Below are positions 42,887-53,464 of a DNA stretch of 64,000 nucleotides, piece by piece; position 1 is the first letter of the stretch; each line of letters starts with the position of its first letter. This DNA comes from Stemphylium vesicarium. Lineage: Eukaryota; Ascomycota; Dothideomycetes; Pleosporales; Pleosporaceae. The notes beneath the pieces are model-generated. The model was not told the DNA's origin, did no database searches, and saw nothing but the letters and a program-made list of their open reading frames with translations. The position numbers and the translations under genes are program-made. The stretch lies in the NCBI GenBank assembly GCA_004380135.1, contig QXCR01000102.1, positions 1 through 64,000 on the forward strand, given 5' to 3'.

Positions 42887-44343
42887 GCAGCAACAGCAAC
42901 AACAGCAGCCTCAGCAACAACCGCCGCAGTCAGGCCCAGTGCCGCAACAGCAGACTCCCGCTCCCGCTCAACCGCCCAGTCTTCCCCCACAGCCGAACCC
43001 GCAAGCCCAAAATCAAGGTCAAATGCAAGCCCGGAACCCAGCATTGATGCAGCAGGCGCAGGCTCAGGCCAACGCTCAACAAAATCACGCTCGCAATATG
43101 GCATTGATGCAACAGAAGCAAGCCATGGGCCAAGGCACTCTCAAGCTGCTGAACTTCACGGACCAAATAGGAAAGTTTGATGTCGCTCCCGATGAGAACA
43201 GGAAGAACAACAATGTGGAGAGGTGGCAGGCTTTTGTGGACAAATTCTTCACCGAAACTGGTTCATTTGTTCACGTCATCTGCTCGTCAAGCGCGGAGAG
43301 ATCTAAGCAGTTTGAGATTGTATACGCTGCGCTACCACGGTACTTCTACACCCTATTCAACACCGACGTTACGAACCTACAGATTACCTTGGATGGGGCA
43401 AACGAAAGGGTTGGACCCAACGAAGTCAAGGTTACCTGCGATCGAGCAAAGTTGATATACACATACAGAAACTCGTGTCAAGTCATCTATCACGGCAAGT
43501 TGACCGCTTTCTGGTCTGGTTCAGACAAGATGGAGTGGTTAATGTTCGACGGTACCGGCCATGAACAATATATACCACTCAATGCCCTAAGGCAGATGTT
43601 CGTACAGCCATCGCCTAATCAAATGAACCCAAACCAGTCTCCAAGGATGAAGAACAAGAAGCAAGCTATGCAACGAGCGGCACAAGAACCAGGAGAACCG
43701 TACTTGCCGTTGAACAAGCTGATCTCCGCTGGCGCAACGGACTATGGCTTACCACATGGTTTACAGAATTATTTAGAGGTAAGAGATCGCATCACATTGG
43801 TTCCATCGGCATTGACACTGACAAGCCTAGATTTACGAGCCAATGAACCACATGTCTGGCTTGATGGCACACTACATGGAGAACCCTCATATGAAGCCAA
43901 GCGAAGCTCTCGAGTCCTGGAACGCCACCATGTCCAGTAATCAAGCTGCTCTTGGAGGTCCTCAAGGCCAGAACCAAGGACAACAGGCCGCCCAAGGCAT
44001 GCAGCCCAACATGCCACCTGGACCACGACCAACGGGACCCGGCCAACCCGGACAGATGTTCATGTCACCTGCCATGCAAAACTCGCTACTTCCCAACGGC
44101 TCGAACGGTTCGCCTCACTTCAGCCATACGCCATCACCCCACTCTCAGCCTATGATGAAGCAGCACAGCACAAGCTCGCACACCATGAGCGTCAACACCT
44201 CACCCAACATGAACAACAAGCGGCGGCGAAGTACGGCAAAGATCGAAATGGATGACGGTGGAGAGATGAATGGTGGGCCAAAGGTCAAGCAGAGTCCAAG
44301 AGTCGGAGCTGGCGGTAACAAGAGGATGAAGGCAGGCAACTAA
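41813..44343 (+). CDS. ptaB: LIM-domain-binding protein, PtaB/Mfg1-type transcriptional co-regulator, 807 aa
   Basis: Homologues work with SomA/Flo8-type factors to control adhesion, biofilm and development in fungi. Exons 41813-42089, 42145-43778, 43831-44343. The first intron (donor GTAGGT) joins QHQM to MNPAMMQQQR; the second joins LQNYLE to IYEPMNHMSG. The N-terminal third is Met/Gly/Pro/Gln-rich, with 83 uninterrupted Gln (265-347). The LIM-binding domain follows (about 425-640: LLNFTDQIGKFD, VHVICSSSAERSKQFEI, ALPRYFYTLF). The C-terminus is disordered, with a basic nuclear-localisation-like NNKRRRS. The Met at 41813 begins at once with another Met; no upstream in-frame extension is likely. 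Confidence 0.9.
42660..42908 (+). repeat. CAG/CAA repeat coding for 83 glutamines
   Basis: 249 bp of mixed CAG and CAA codons without interruption, inside the LIM-binding protein gene. The CAG/CAA mixture lowers slippage compared with pure CAG, suggesting selection or age; length is likely to vary between strains. Confidence 0.97.
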
Positions 44344-45606
44344 GTCTTTGTCTCTTGGTTGTCATCCTTTTTCATCCTGTCCCTTTTTCTGCTGCTTTCG
44401 CTTTGCCGCGGCGCACCCATCTCACTTGGCCATATTCTCGCATCTCTACATCTTGTATAGCGCGGCGTTGCCACATTTTTTTCTCTTGCTCCCTCATCGG
44501 ACCTGTGTTGTTCCTCATTGCGGCGTTTTAAGATCTCCTCATTACTACCCCATCTTGTTTTTTGATTTTTCGGTTCCTGCTTCAGGTGGATTGCTCACTT
44601 TGGCACCGTCTTCGCGTTTCCCCCACTTCTTTGGTAGTGCTTGGGAGCAACAATTTTTTGTTCGCGACTTTTGCTTTTATTTTTCTGCTGGTTTGCTTCC
44701 TTGCTTGTTCTTTGGGGGGATACTCAGTCATTGCGAATGCTGGGTCCGTTACATTAATCTGTTCTTGTACAATATCGACGACGACGTGCTGGGGATAGAT
44801 GGTGAGAGAGACGGGGAGAGAGAGAAACAAGGAGGAGGAAGGAGATGCTGTTCTAGAACAACAGCGAGGATGTTTTCAAAGACAAGAGAGAAAAAAAGGA
44901 AGAAATATGCTCCCTTCCCCCCCTTCGGAACAAGGGGGTACATAGCTGCAAGATGATTTGACTTGACTTGACTTGTTACGGCTGGGGAGGCTTTGTCGTT
45001 GGCAAGTTGCATTTCTCAATCAAAGTTGAAAGTTAAAGGGTGGATTTGACGGGGCATGGTTCTCACGGTCGGGCGGTTTTTATAACTTTTTTTTTTTTGA
45101 TACGGGAAATTTTTAAAGACGTTATGACTTCATTTGAGAGCTTCTTGTTGTTCGCCATCTTGATGTGAATCTGAGTGTCGGATAAGTGACAGTGTAGGGC
45201 GTATGGATGTTGAAACTCGTATAACATGCACACGTATGTATTGAACAAGGGTAATATCTATCAAAGATGAAGAAACGTATGCAAAAAGTTGGTACCAGAA
45301 CTGTTAACGCGACAAAACTTTTCTGACAAGCGAGCGCCATCAAGGCGTGCGCAGATGCGAATACGAGGAGAGATCAACGAATGGAAAAAGACAACGAGAG
45401 AGAAACGAGGGGGGCCCTCGTCTACGTGATGGACATGTACTTTTGAGAAAACTTTTTCAGAGGCCGACTCTCTCTGGATCAGCGACCGTGATTGCCGTCT
45501 ATGTAGGAGATGGTGATGCAATTTTTGTACGCTAAGGATGCTGGGCCGATGCGAATGCTGGTATAATAATGCGTGGAATGGGCGTGTCGAACGAAGGTTG
45601 GGTTGA
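44344..45606. other. Convergent 3' region, pyrimidine-rich, no gene
   Basis: Separates the stops of the LIM-binding gene and lysine 2,3-aminomutase. It is strongly T/C-rich at the left, with a short tandem TTGAC run (about 44957-44973) and an 11-T run near 45090. The 202-codon frame directly after the stop is a composition artefact. Confidence 0.55.
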
Positions 45607-47368
45607 TCACATACCACTGGAGTATGCGTATGCTGGCTCTGGCGGTGGCGCCCAAAAGTCAGGAGGCATATCCCTTGGCTGCGGTTGCAAAGGCTCTTGC
45701 TGCTTCCGTGAGTTCTGGCGAACCAAAGGAGGTAGTCGAGCAGCTGACTGGGCGAAGAACTGCTCTAGCGTCTCCCCGCGCTCGAGAGCCTGGAGCTGGC
45801 GTTGCTGGAATTCTTCTAGCACGGCTGTCTTGACAGGTTTCGGGTCGTAGTATGTGTATGTCATTTCGCCCTTGACTCCAGGGAGGCCCGGAGCCTTGTA
45901 TGTGGCTACGCCTTTGTCGTAGGTTTCGTAGGTGGAGACGAGTCGCTTTCCACCCCCTCCGGGTAGGTCGATGACGAAGGAGGGCATCATGAATCCTGAT
46001 AGAGTACCACGGATCTCCTTGTCTAGGTCGATGATTTCGTTGAGAGGCGTTCGAAGGTCTTCGATGCCTTGTACCATGTCGCATTGGTAGACGTAGTATG
46101 GCTGAATGTTGATGTCGGAAAGTCCCTTGATGAGATCGGAGAGTGCTGAAAAGTTGTTGTTGACTCCTTTCAACAGAACGGACTGGTTCCGCACGATGAC
46201 GCCGTGCTTGAATAGCTTGTTTGCAGCCAGTCGTGTTATCCACGTGATCTCGTTGGCATGGTTGATGTGAGTATGCAGGCATACTTGTTTGCCCATGCTA
46301 AGTTGAGAAATGCATTAGTCAAATTCTCTAAAAATCTGATGGAGATGTACGTACTCTCGGCCTTTGTTGGAGACAGCGACCAAACTGTCCGTCCATGGAT
46401 CTGAACCATCGAGAATACGGCCAGGTGCGACGGCCAGCCCTTTGGAGGCAAAACGCACGCGCTTAATGTGGGGTATGTTAAGAAGCCTTTCGCCTATCTC
46501 TTTGACGTGATCTGGCTGTAGGAAGTAGGCATCCCCGCCTGATACAACAATGTCTTGGAGAGATTCGTCGTTGGCAATGTGTTCAAAAACGACTTCCCAT
46601 CGCTTCCGGCTGGGCTTTTGTGGCTTCTTGGACACCGTATCTGTGTTACCACCAACCGCATATGATCGAGTACAAAAGCGACAGTAGACGGGGCAGATTG
46701 ACGTAGCCAAGAATAAAGCTCTCCCAGGATACCGATGTACCAGACCAGGAACAGGACTGTCTTCCTCTTCGTGTAAGGAATCTAACTCCAAATGCTTGTG
46801 ATCAGGAATGATGCCGCTTCTTAGTGGAAGAAATTGTCTGCGGAGAGGATCGTCCAAAGGATTATTCCAGTCGACCAAAGAGAGGATGTGTGGTGTTAAC
46901 CGGATGGCCATCGGCGCCAACTTTATAGCGGCGATCTATATATTGTCAGCATGCGCATGTGACACAAAGTCAGCCTGGGAAAGTCACGCACGGCATCCTC
47001 AATGAATTGGTCCTTGGTTCGAATCCCCTGCAGCTGTTGATTTGTTGTGGAACCCAGTTTTTCTGGCAATGCTTCGCGGAGAAATTGGTAGAGTTTATGT
47101 TTGTCCGAGACAGTATTTCGCAGCTACGATATTAGTAAACCAGGAACATGTATGACGGAACGTCATTGAGACATTGTGACTGACATACCTGCCATCGATA
47201 TGACATGAACTCTTCGTTCGAGATATTTTTCCATGAGGGGATGTGATTCCAGTAGGCTTTCTCTTGGCTCAAGGTCGATTGGGATCGATATTGGTGTGAT
47301 AGCGAGGTCAGACGAGAGCTATGCAAACGCATGAATTGGCTTTTGGACTTGATGCTTGAGGCGAACAT
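45607..47368 (-). CDS. Lysine 2,3-aminomutase family radical-SAM enzyme, probably mitochondrial, 527 aa
   Basis: Converts L-lysine to beta-lysine with a [4Fe-4S] cluster, SAM and PLP (family function). Exons 47368-47189, 47123-46992, 46935-46355, 46297-45607. The cluster motif CxxxCxxC is Cys185/189/192 in CPVYCRFCTRSY; SGGDAYFL binds SAM. The PLP lysine is Lys415 in LPGGGGK. The N-terminus (MFASSIKSKSQFMRLHSSRL) is basic, hydroxylated and free of acids, like a mitochondrial presequence. The C-terminus carries a Pro/Gln-rich tail not found in bacterial KamA. The family is bacterial in origin, and the eukaryotic copies are thought to be transfers. The second exon was placed by frame and by continuity of KDQFIEDA-IAAIKLAP. 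Confidence 0.92.
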
Positions 47369-48701
47369 GACTGTTTCTGTCAAAATTGAAAGATGTCTAG
47401 AACGAAAGCACCATGAAGAAGATGAAATGGAAAGAAACGAGATCAGGACAAGATAAGAAAGAATCGTTAGTCCGGGAAGTACTGTTGATCGAATTGGACC
47501 CATGCTGTGCAACAAGCGCTTGGTGGATGTAATGTTGCCTTCCCCGTCACTATGTGGATGCGATGAATACACCATGTACGATTACAGCAAGAATGCCGAC
47601 TCAGGTGGGCCTCTCGATAGTACTAGACCTTGTTGACATAGTCCAAGGCACCATCAATGTCGTGTCGACGATATGACATAGAAGCATGTTAATGGTGCTA
47701 GCCATCAGACGTCTGTACCAAGGCATGCCTTTCAGGGGCGCAAAAGAAGCGCTAGGGAATCATTTTTGACATGGTAACGTATGCTGGGTCTAAGGCAGGC
47801 GACTAATGAAATCGTTGTCGCGTGAACGAAGGGCGTCGAAGCAATGCGGCGGCTACTGGAGGAGATGAAGCACAGGACTAGCATTCGAAGGATCGTGTAG
47901 CAAGTCCAATTGGACTGTTTCCCGTGGTACCGTGCGGCGGGGAGCGCTGGGAGGTGAAAGTGGTGTCGTATGTGGGTCAATGTGATGAGTTTGAAGGATG
48001 AATCTGGTGCGGCGGCGATGATCAGACGGCAAAGTCGCTCAACAAACACCGGTCCACATGCTATACTGGCTGGAGTTGTGTCCCGATATGCAATAGACGG
48101 CTTACAAGGATATTATCCATGGCTCCCAGAGCCCGGAGCCTCGGGTCGAGCCATTTCCCGGAAGCTCCAGGTCGTGTCGGGGTAAGTACAAATAGAGTGA
48201 TACGACATCTACGCTTTCCCAAGGGGGCCATGGCGTTTGATGGTGGATATGAGATGCAACCGCGGAATTGTTTCCGGGTAGAGTAGTCGTAACGAGATGA
48301 CATGGCCAAGCGACGTGGTGGAGAGAGGGAGTCTGTTAGCATGATCGGTAGGAAGGATCCGGCAGATGGGGGGTGGCAGATTGTAGGAGTGATACGGGCC
48401 GTACCGTGCGTACTACGAGTGAAGAAAACCAATGCACTGGGCCGCAATGGCGTTTTGGAGTGAATGCGTCCGGCGTCGGCGTGATGCTTGAGGCGTGTGG
48501 CGGTTAAGGTCAAGGAGCGCTACAGGTTGCGCCCACATTAACGGGAGACTCCCGACGTCCCGCAATCGTTCTTTCCGCTAGTTTCCCGCCAAGGCCAATG
48601 ACCTCAGGTCCCTCCAAACATAACCGCCAGAGAGTCTTGATCACGATTATTTGCCATTTGCGACAGCTCGACTCGCTCTACTACACACGACGACAGCAAA
48701 C
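47369..48701. other. Divergent region between lysine 2,3-aminomutase and GET2
   Basis: Both genes start outward. Several frames of 70-150 codons occur, but their composition is not protein-like. No motif assigned. Confidence 0.45.
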
Positions 48702-49715
48702 ATGGCAGACTCCCCCGCCTCTGCGATCAGCGCCATGCCCGGTGAGTCTCCTGCCCAGACAAAAGCCAGATTGCGCAGAGAGCGCCTTGCTGCGAAAAGC
48801 GGCGCTTCTCGTCTGCAGCAGATCACTGCACTGCAGGGCGGCCCACCCAAAGATCTCAGCGAGATTGAGAAGGATGTGCCAGGTACATGAATCGCCCCTT
48901 TGGAGTACATCTATGAACCGACGGCTAACCGCATTCTAGTCAAACCCGCTCCCACCCCTTCGCAATTCACCCCCGCTGGGTCTGGCACGGCTACTCCAGA
49001 TCCAGACGAGGTAGACATATCGCAGCACCACTACGCGCCCACATCCCAGCCTCGTCTCCCGTCGCCCTTTGCTTTCGAGGGCGGCCAAGCAGGCCCCTTT
49101 GGCCCAGGCCAGGCCGAGGACCCATCGCAAGATCCCATGATGGCCATGCTCCAGCAAATGATGGGTGCCGGCGCTGGCGGTATGCCTGGTATGCCTGGCA
49201 TGCCTGGTCAAGCGGGTGCATCACCCGGCGGCCTGCCACCAGGACTAGCCAACATGTTCTCTGCCATGCAAGGTGGTGGTGGCACCTCTGAGCCCTCCCC
49301 CGACCAGTCTTCAGCCTGGATCTGGCGCCTGGTGCATTCCGTCTTCTCCCTTGGACTCGCAATCTACATCGTCCTACAAACGCCCTTTACTGGATCCAAG
49401 TCGTCACGCGACATTGCGACTGACGATGACTGGGCCACCCAATCCTCTCCTGCCGAGAACTTTGCCCACTTCTTCTATCTCTTCGCTACCTTCGAAATCG
49501 TCCTACAGTCTTCCCGGTATTTCATCGAAAAAGGCCAGCTACAAGGAAGTGGCATTCTCAGTACGGTTGCCGGTATATTACCCGAGCCGTATGCAGGCTA
49601 CGCAAGGACTGTGGGCAGATACAGTGTCATATACAGTACCGTTGTGAGCGACGCCATGGTGGTAGTGTTCGTACTGGGCGCAACAAGCTGGTGGAAGGGC
49701 GGTGCCGTTGCATGA
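48702..49715 (+). CDS. GET2: GET complex subunit 2 (tail-anchored protein insertion), 318 aa
   Basis: ER membrane receptor subunit that captures Get3 carrying tail-anchored proteins. Exons 48702-48882 and 48940-49715 (57-nt intron, branch GGCTAACC). The N-terminal cytosolic Get3-binding motif is LRRERLAAKSGASRLQQI (about 24-41). A Gly/Met/Pro-rich linker (MPGMPGMPGQ) follows, and then three hydrophobic segments: WIWRLVHSVFSLGLAIYIVL, the FAHFFYLFATFEIVL region, and SDAMVVVFVLGATSWW at the end. The order and the weak overall conservation are typical of fungal Get2/CAMLG. Confidence 0.85.
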
Positions 49716-50622
49716 AGCTGTGCACTTTTCACGTACGTAGAGTAATGGTATGACCAGCATCCCCTCGCCCGGTTTCTTTCTTCATGCTGCACAACCTTCG
49801 GTCCTACTCTGTGAATGCCAAGCGGCCAGTCGACACTTCGATACGATATCACAATTCGGGAAAGACGGGCGTGGTACACATGTCGGTGTCCACGTGAGAG
49901 GGAAATTCCATGCGCATCATATTTCCGTGGTCGCTCATCTTGGACAGTGTCGCATCTATTCATGCGCCTTCAAGACCACGGCACGCATATGGCACATGCA
50001 CGTCATAGTTTTGTGCGCCTCCTTTTAGCCATGTGCATGACCTCGATACAGACGACTTACTCCTTCACACGGCATAAGCACCATGTGCATCATCCATCAC
50101 TCGTGGGTTGTAGGCATTTTTTGACATCTCACAAGATCAGAAGTTTTTTTTCCAGGCGCGCGGAAACCCGTTCATCATTTGGCTGGCATTTGTTGAGCAG
50201 CCAGGGCCCGTTTCACGGCTACCAACAGGACTACCCATACAGCACGCGTCACCCAGGGGCTAACGCATACCGTCTCCTCGCCATTGATTTCAGAGCCGAC
50301 GAAAAGTGAATTTCCAGACATGGACATGCTCCACACGGCTACAACACTGCCTTTGCAGGCGGTGTGTAATTTTGCCGGCAAGATCCGTGAAGCCGCATTG
50401 TAGGCCACAGATGTGCATTAGACACATTTGCCGTGGTTTGGGATCTTCGTGCCAAATGCCATCAGCTGCACGCGCGTGACCGTCAATCGATGCACCGCAT
50501 TTGCTTAACTCTCGCTGCAATATGCACACGAGTCATTCTCGAGACGTGGCGCTGCTATTCCCTCCAAGTCGATTCCACGGCGTCCCAAGGTCGTAACCCA
50601 TGACGTTCATCTTTCGAAACTC
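49716..50622. other. Convergent 3' region of GET2 and PTH2
   Basis: Only chance-like frames; nothing else recognised. Confidence 0.5.
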
Positions 50623-51267
50623 TTACAACAGCTTGAGGTGCCCAGTAACCTGATCAATGACGCTCTTCGGCGCAGGGCCGATTCCCAGTACCGTCGCACT
50701 GCCGCTCGCGATTTGTGTCCGTCCCGCGTCATGGATAATATGTGCTACCAATCCCAGGCTCAGTGATTGCGCCTGCAACAACTCTAGCTCCTCCTCGCTC
50801 TTGACTTGCAACGCGACCTTTGCTTGACCGAGTCTTTCCCATCGCTGGAGTATCTTGGAATCAGGCGAATGTCGCAGGAAGTGCTTGTAGCAGGCCAGTG
50901 TCGCGTGCCCGCATTGTGCGCCAATCTTGCCTGTGCAACTATTAGTTGAAATTACATAGACGTGAAAGGGAATCGCAATACCCTTTGTCATGCCGAGATC
51001 CGTTCGCACAACCAAAACCATCTTGCACTCTTCTTGACCTGGGAATTCGGCCGGTGTGCTGTCGTCGTCCTCGTCGTCACTCGACTCGTCTTCAGAATCG
51101 TCTGCGTTTTCCTTCTCAAATTTTGCGGGCTGTGAAACTGGACTGCCGCCGAAGAATCCAAGGGATTTGGCCTGGCCCAGCATGTAGCCAGTTACACCTG
51201 CGAGTATGGCGCATGCAGCTGCGATGTTGGCCGTGGATGGCTGAGCGGTCTCGGTCATGTTTGCCAT
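50623..51267 (-). CDS. PTH2: Peptidyl-tRNA hydrolase 2 (Pth2/Bit1), membrane-anchored, 197 aa
   Basis: Cleaves peptidyl-tRNA released from stalled ribosomes. Exons 51267-50982 and 50930-50623. The 51-nt intron (donor GTATTG, branch CAACTAAT, acceptor GCACAG) contains no stop and keeps frame, so the unspliced frame is open; removing it restores MTKGKIGAQCGHATLACYK, the conserved active-site segment. The N-terminal TM (about 12-36, IAAACAILAGVTGYMLG) and the acidic linker (SEDESSDDEDDD) are as in other eukaryotic Pth2. The C-terminus has HDAGRTQIASGS and GIGP. It shares a 258-bp promoter interval with the mitochondrial ribosomal gene at 51526. Confidence 0.94.
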   Translation of the reverse strand: MANMTETAQPSTANIAAACAILAGVTGYMLGQAKSLGFFGGSPVSQPAKFEKENADDSEDESSDDEDDDSTPAEFPGQEECKMVLVVRTDLGMTKGIAIPFHVYVISTNSCTGKIGAQCGHATLACYKHFLRHSPDSKILQRWERLGQAKVALQVKSEEELELLQAQSLSLGLVAHIIHDAGRTQIASGSATVLGIGPAPKSVIDQVTGHLKLL

Positions 51268-51525
51268 GTCTGTTATGAAAATTGAGGCTACAGTCTTGGG
51301 GAGCGTGAATTTCCTGATCGGTTGGCGTAGAGAGCAGCTTATATACAGAATGTGGCTGTGGAAGCGCAATTGTTCTGTCTAGTCCCACGCTTTACCACCG
51401 CCCGCAATTGTAAGGCTAATTGTAAGAATGGGGCCCGTGCTGCAGGTTTCTCGAATTTGCGGACTACCGAGCACATCGACCGTTCATCACGACGGGCACC
51501 ACCGCCAGCCCCCGCTTCACCCATT

Positions 51526-53010
51526 ATGCCTGCCCGCTGCCAATTGCTCACAGGGCGTGTTCCTGCTCCAGGAGCCGTCTTCCGCTCTGCCCAGTCAACG
51601 CAGCGAACATACGCGACCACTGCGCCCCCTCCCGCAGTGAAGAACCCTCTCCAGCGACGACGCGGCGGCGATCTCGGCGCCCATCTTCCCAAGAACATTA
51701 TCCCCAAAGATGCATACATTCCCGCATACCCGTACGGCGAACATCAGCTATTCAAGCAAGCGAACAAGGGTCTCTATGGCGAGCAGATGATACGATTCGG
51801 CAACAATGTCTCCACAGACACGGAAACCAAGACTAGGAGGAATTGGAAGCCCAATGTCTTGTCTAAGAGCTTATACTCGGTTGCATTAAAGAAAAGGATA
51901 AAGCTGCGCATCACAGCCAAGGTGCTCAAGACAATGGACCGTGAAGGTGGATTGGACGAGTACCTGCTCAAGGACAATGTGGCACGCATCAAGGAGCTGG
52001 GACCAATGGGATGGGCGCTGCGATGGACGCTGATGCAGAAGCCTGAGGTCATTGAGCGACTACGGGCGGATGCTGCTGCTCTGGGACTCGACCAAGCCAC
52101 AATCGACAAGCAATGGCCAACCCCTCAGATGATGGCCGAACGCAAGGCGGCGGAAGGCACACTAGCGAGCGATATTCTTGCAGAAAGTGAGGGACAGGAG
52201 ATGTGGGCTCCAGAAGACGTTGACGCATCCGAAGGCGTCTCTGATCTGACTACACCATCAAAAGATGAGGAAAAGGTAGCAGCCATTGCTGCTAAGGAAT
52301 ACATCAAAGCCGTCAAGGCAGCAAAACGGTACCTCAGCCGAGGAGTCGTAGACAGCGAGGAAGAAGGCCTCAAACTAGCCTTTATCCGAGCCAAAGAACG
52401 CGAGGAAGCATCCGCTGCTCTAAGGGAAAACTACAAGAAGCAATACCAAGAAGCCGACATCAGCGCCCAAGAACTCAAAGAAATCAGGGCTCGCTACAAC
52501 ATTACCAGCCCCCGAGACCCCACCGCCCGGAAAATCGCCTACAATCAGCGCCGGCGCAAGGAAATCGAACAAGCCGGCGGCATGCAGCTCTGGAAAGCCG
52601 CCACGCAAGCCGCAAAGGATGCCGCCTTCGCCACCCGCGTCCAAGAAGCCGGGGGCGAAGAAGCTTTCCGCGCCACCAAGAAAGCCGAATACGCCAAACT
52701 TATCGCGGAAGCCGAAACTGCGTCCACAAACTCTACTCTCGACGTGAACAAGCGGACGTACCTCGACAACGCTATCCAGAAAGCTGACAAGGCTATCAAG
52801 GCTAAGGCTACCGGTGGCCAGGATGATTACGTCGAGTCTGTTATGGAGGACTGGCGTAAACTGAGGCTTGCTGAGGGTGGTGCGGATGGCTTGAGTGCTA
52901 TTTATCGGGCGTCGAGGAAGGAGAAGAATGCCACTGGGGATGCGTGGGCTGCGCTTGTTAACTCGAGTAGTAAGGGTGCTGCTACTGCGGGGAGTCAACC
53001 GCGTGCATAG
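51526..53010 (+). CDS. MRPL24: Mitochondrial large-subunit ribosomal protein bL28m (MRPL24 type), 494 aa
   Basis: Structural part of the mitochondrial 54S subunit. Intronless. The presequence (MPARCQLLTGRVPAPGAVFRSAQS) is followed by the bL28 core: KGLYGEQMIRFGNNVS, TKTRRNWKPNVLSK and LRITAKVLKTMDREGGL (about residues 80-150). A C-terminal extension of more than 300 residues rich in Ala, Glu and Lys follows, mostly helical, with a DPTARKIAYNQRRRKEI segment. Bacterial bL28 is about 80 aa. The first ATG of the frame is at 51526; the frame further left lacks an ATG. Head to head with PTH2. Confidence 0.9.
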   Translation: MPARCQLLTGRVPAPGAVFRSAQSTQRTYATTAPPPAVKNPLQRRRGGDLGAHLPKNIIPKDAYIPAYPYGEHQLFKQANKGLYGEQMIRFGNNVSTDTETKTRRNWKPNVLSKSLYSVALKKRIKLRITAKVLKTMDREGGLDEYLLKDNVARIKELGPMGWALRWTLMQKPEVIERLRADAAALGLDQATIDKQWPTPQMMAERKAAEGTLASDILAESEGQEMWAPEDVDASEGVSDLTTPSKDEEKVAAIAAKEYIKAVKAAKRYLSRGVVDSEEEGLKLAFIRAKEREEASAALRENYKKQYQEADISAQELKEIRARYNITSPRDPTARKIAYNQRRRKEIEQAGGMQLWKAATQAAKDAAFATRVQEAGGEEAFRATKKAEYAKLIAEAETASTNSTLDVNKRTYLDNAIQKADKAIKAKATGGQDDYVESVMEDWRKLRLAEGGADGLSAIYRASRKEKNATGDAWAALVNSSSKGAATAGSQPRA

Positions 53011-53464
53011 GGGGTAGTATAGTAGCATAGCAAGTTTTATGGGGATTTGAAGGCTGTTTTCTTGGCTTGTATGAATACTCAGTCTGTAATACCATGGAAG
53101 CTTTGCAGTGCATATTGTCCACGAGTGCAGTGTTCTTCCCGTTATCCTCGTTGTTGTGGCTTCCCAGTTTCGGATTTATTGGTGCGCTTAGCTATTGCCT
53201 GGTGAGGGGTGCAAGAAGGCGCATACGAGGCTGTGCATGAGCTGTCAGCTTCACCTTCTGCCTCGTCAGGACTGCGATGCCTCCTACACCCCTCACATCT
53301 GCGACAACTTGGGCAGAGCCTTCTAATATCATTGTGCTATCTATCTATCACCTTTCGTACTCGCAAGCGCCTGTCGTTTACTCCCCCGCCCGCCCGTACC
53401 GAGACTATAGACGGACCCAGCCTCGAAGTCTTGTCGAGGTCTCTTTGAGCTTTGGGGATTGCAA
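53011..53464. other. Intergenic region before the kinase gene
   Basis: Tandem plus-strand spacing; pyrimidine-rich just before the start. No motif assigned. Confidence 0.45.

Noticed and set aside
42340..43104. 254-codon minus-strand frame and 112-codon poly-Leu frame opposite the Gln tract
   Set aside because: Mirror frames of the CAG/CAA repeat; Ala/Val/Leu runs are a composition effect.
44348..44956. 202-codon open frame directly after the LIM-binding gene stop
   Set aside because: It begins with TTG and is rich in Phe, Leu, Cys and Pro because the 3' UTR is pyrimidine-rich. No domain, and a shift in composition from coding to UTR.
47013..47024. GGTTCGAATCC, a perfect match to a tRNA B-box
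   Set aside because: It lies inside exon 2 of the lysine 2,3-aminomutase gene, codes for GIRTK on the minus strand, and no cloverleaf could be built around it.
48061..48513. 150-codon minus-strand frame between the aminomutase and GET2
   Set aside because: Pro/Arg/Ser-rich chance composition, no start context, no domain.
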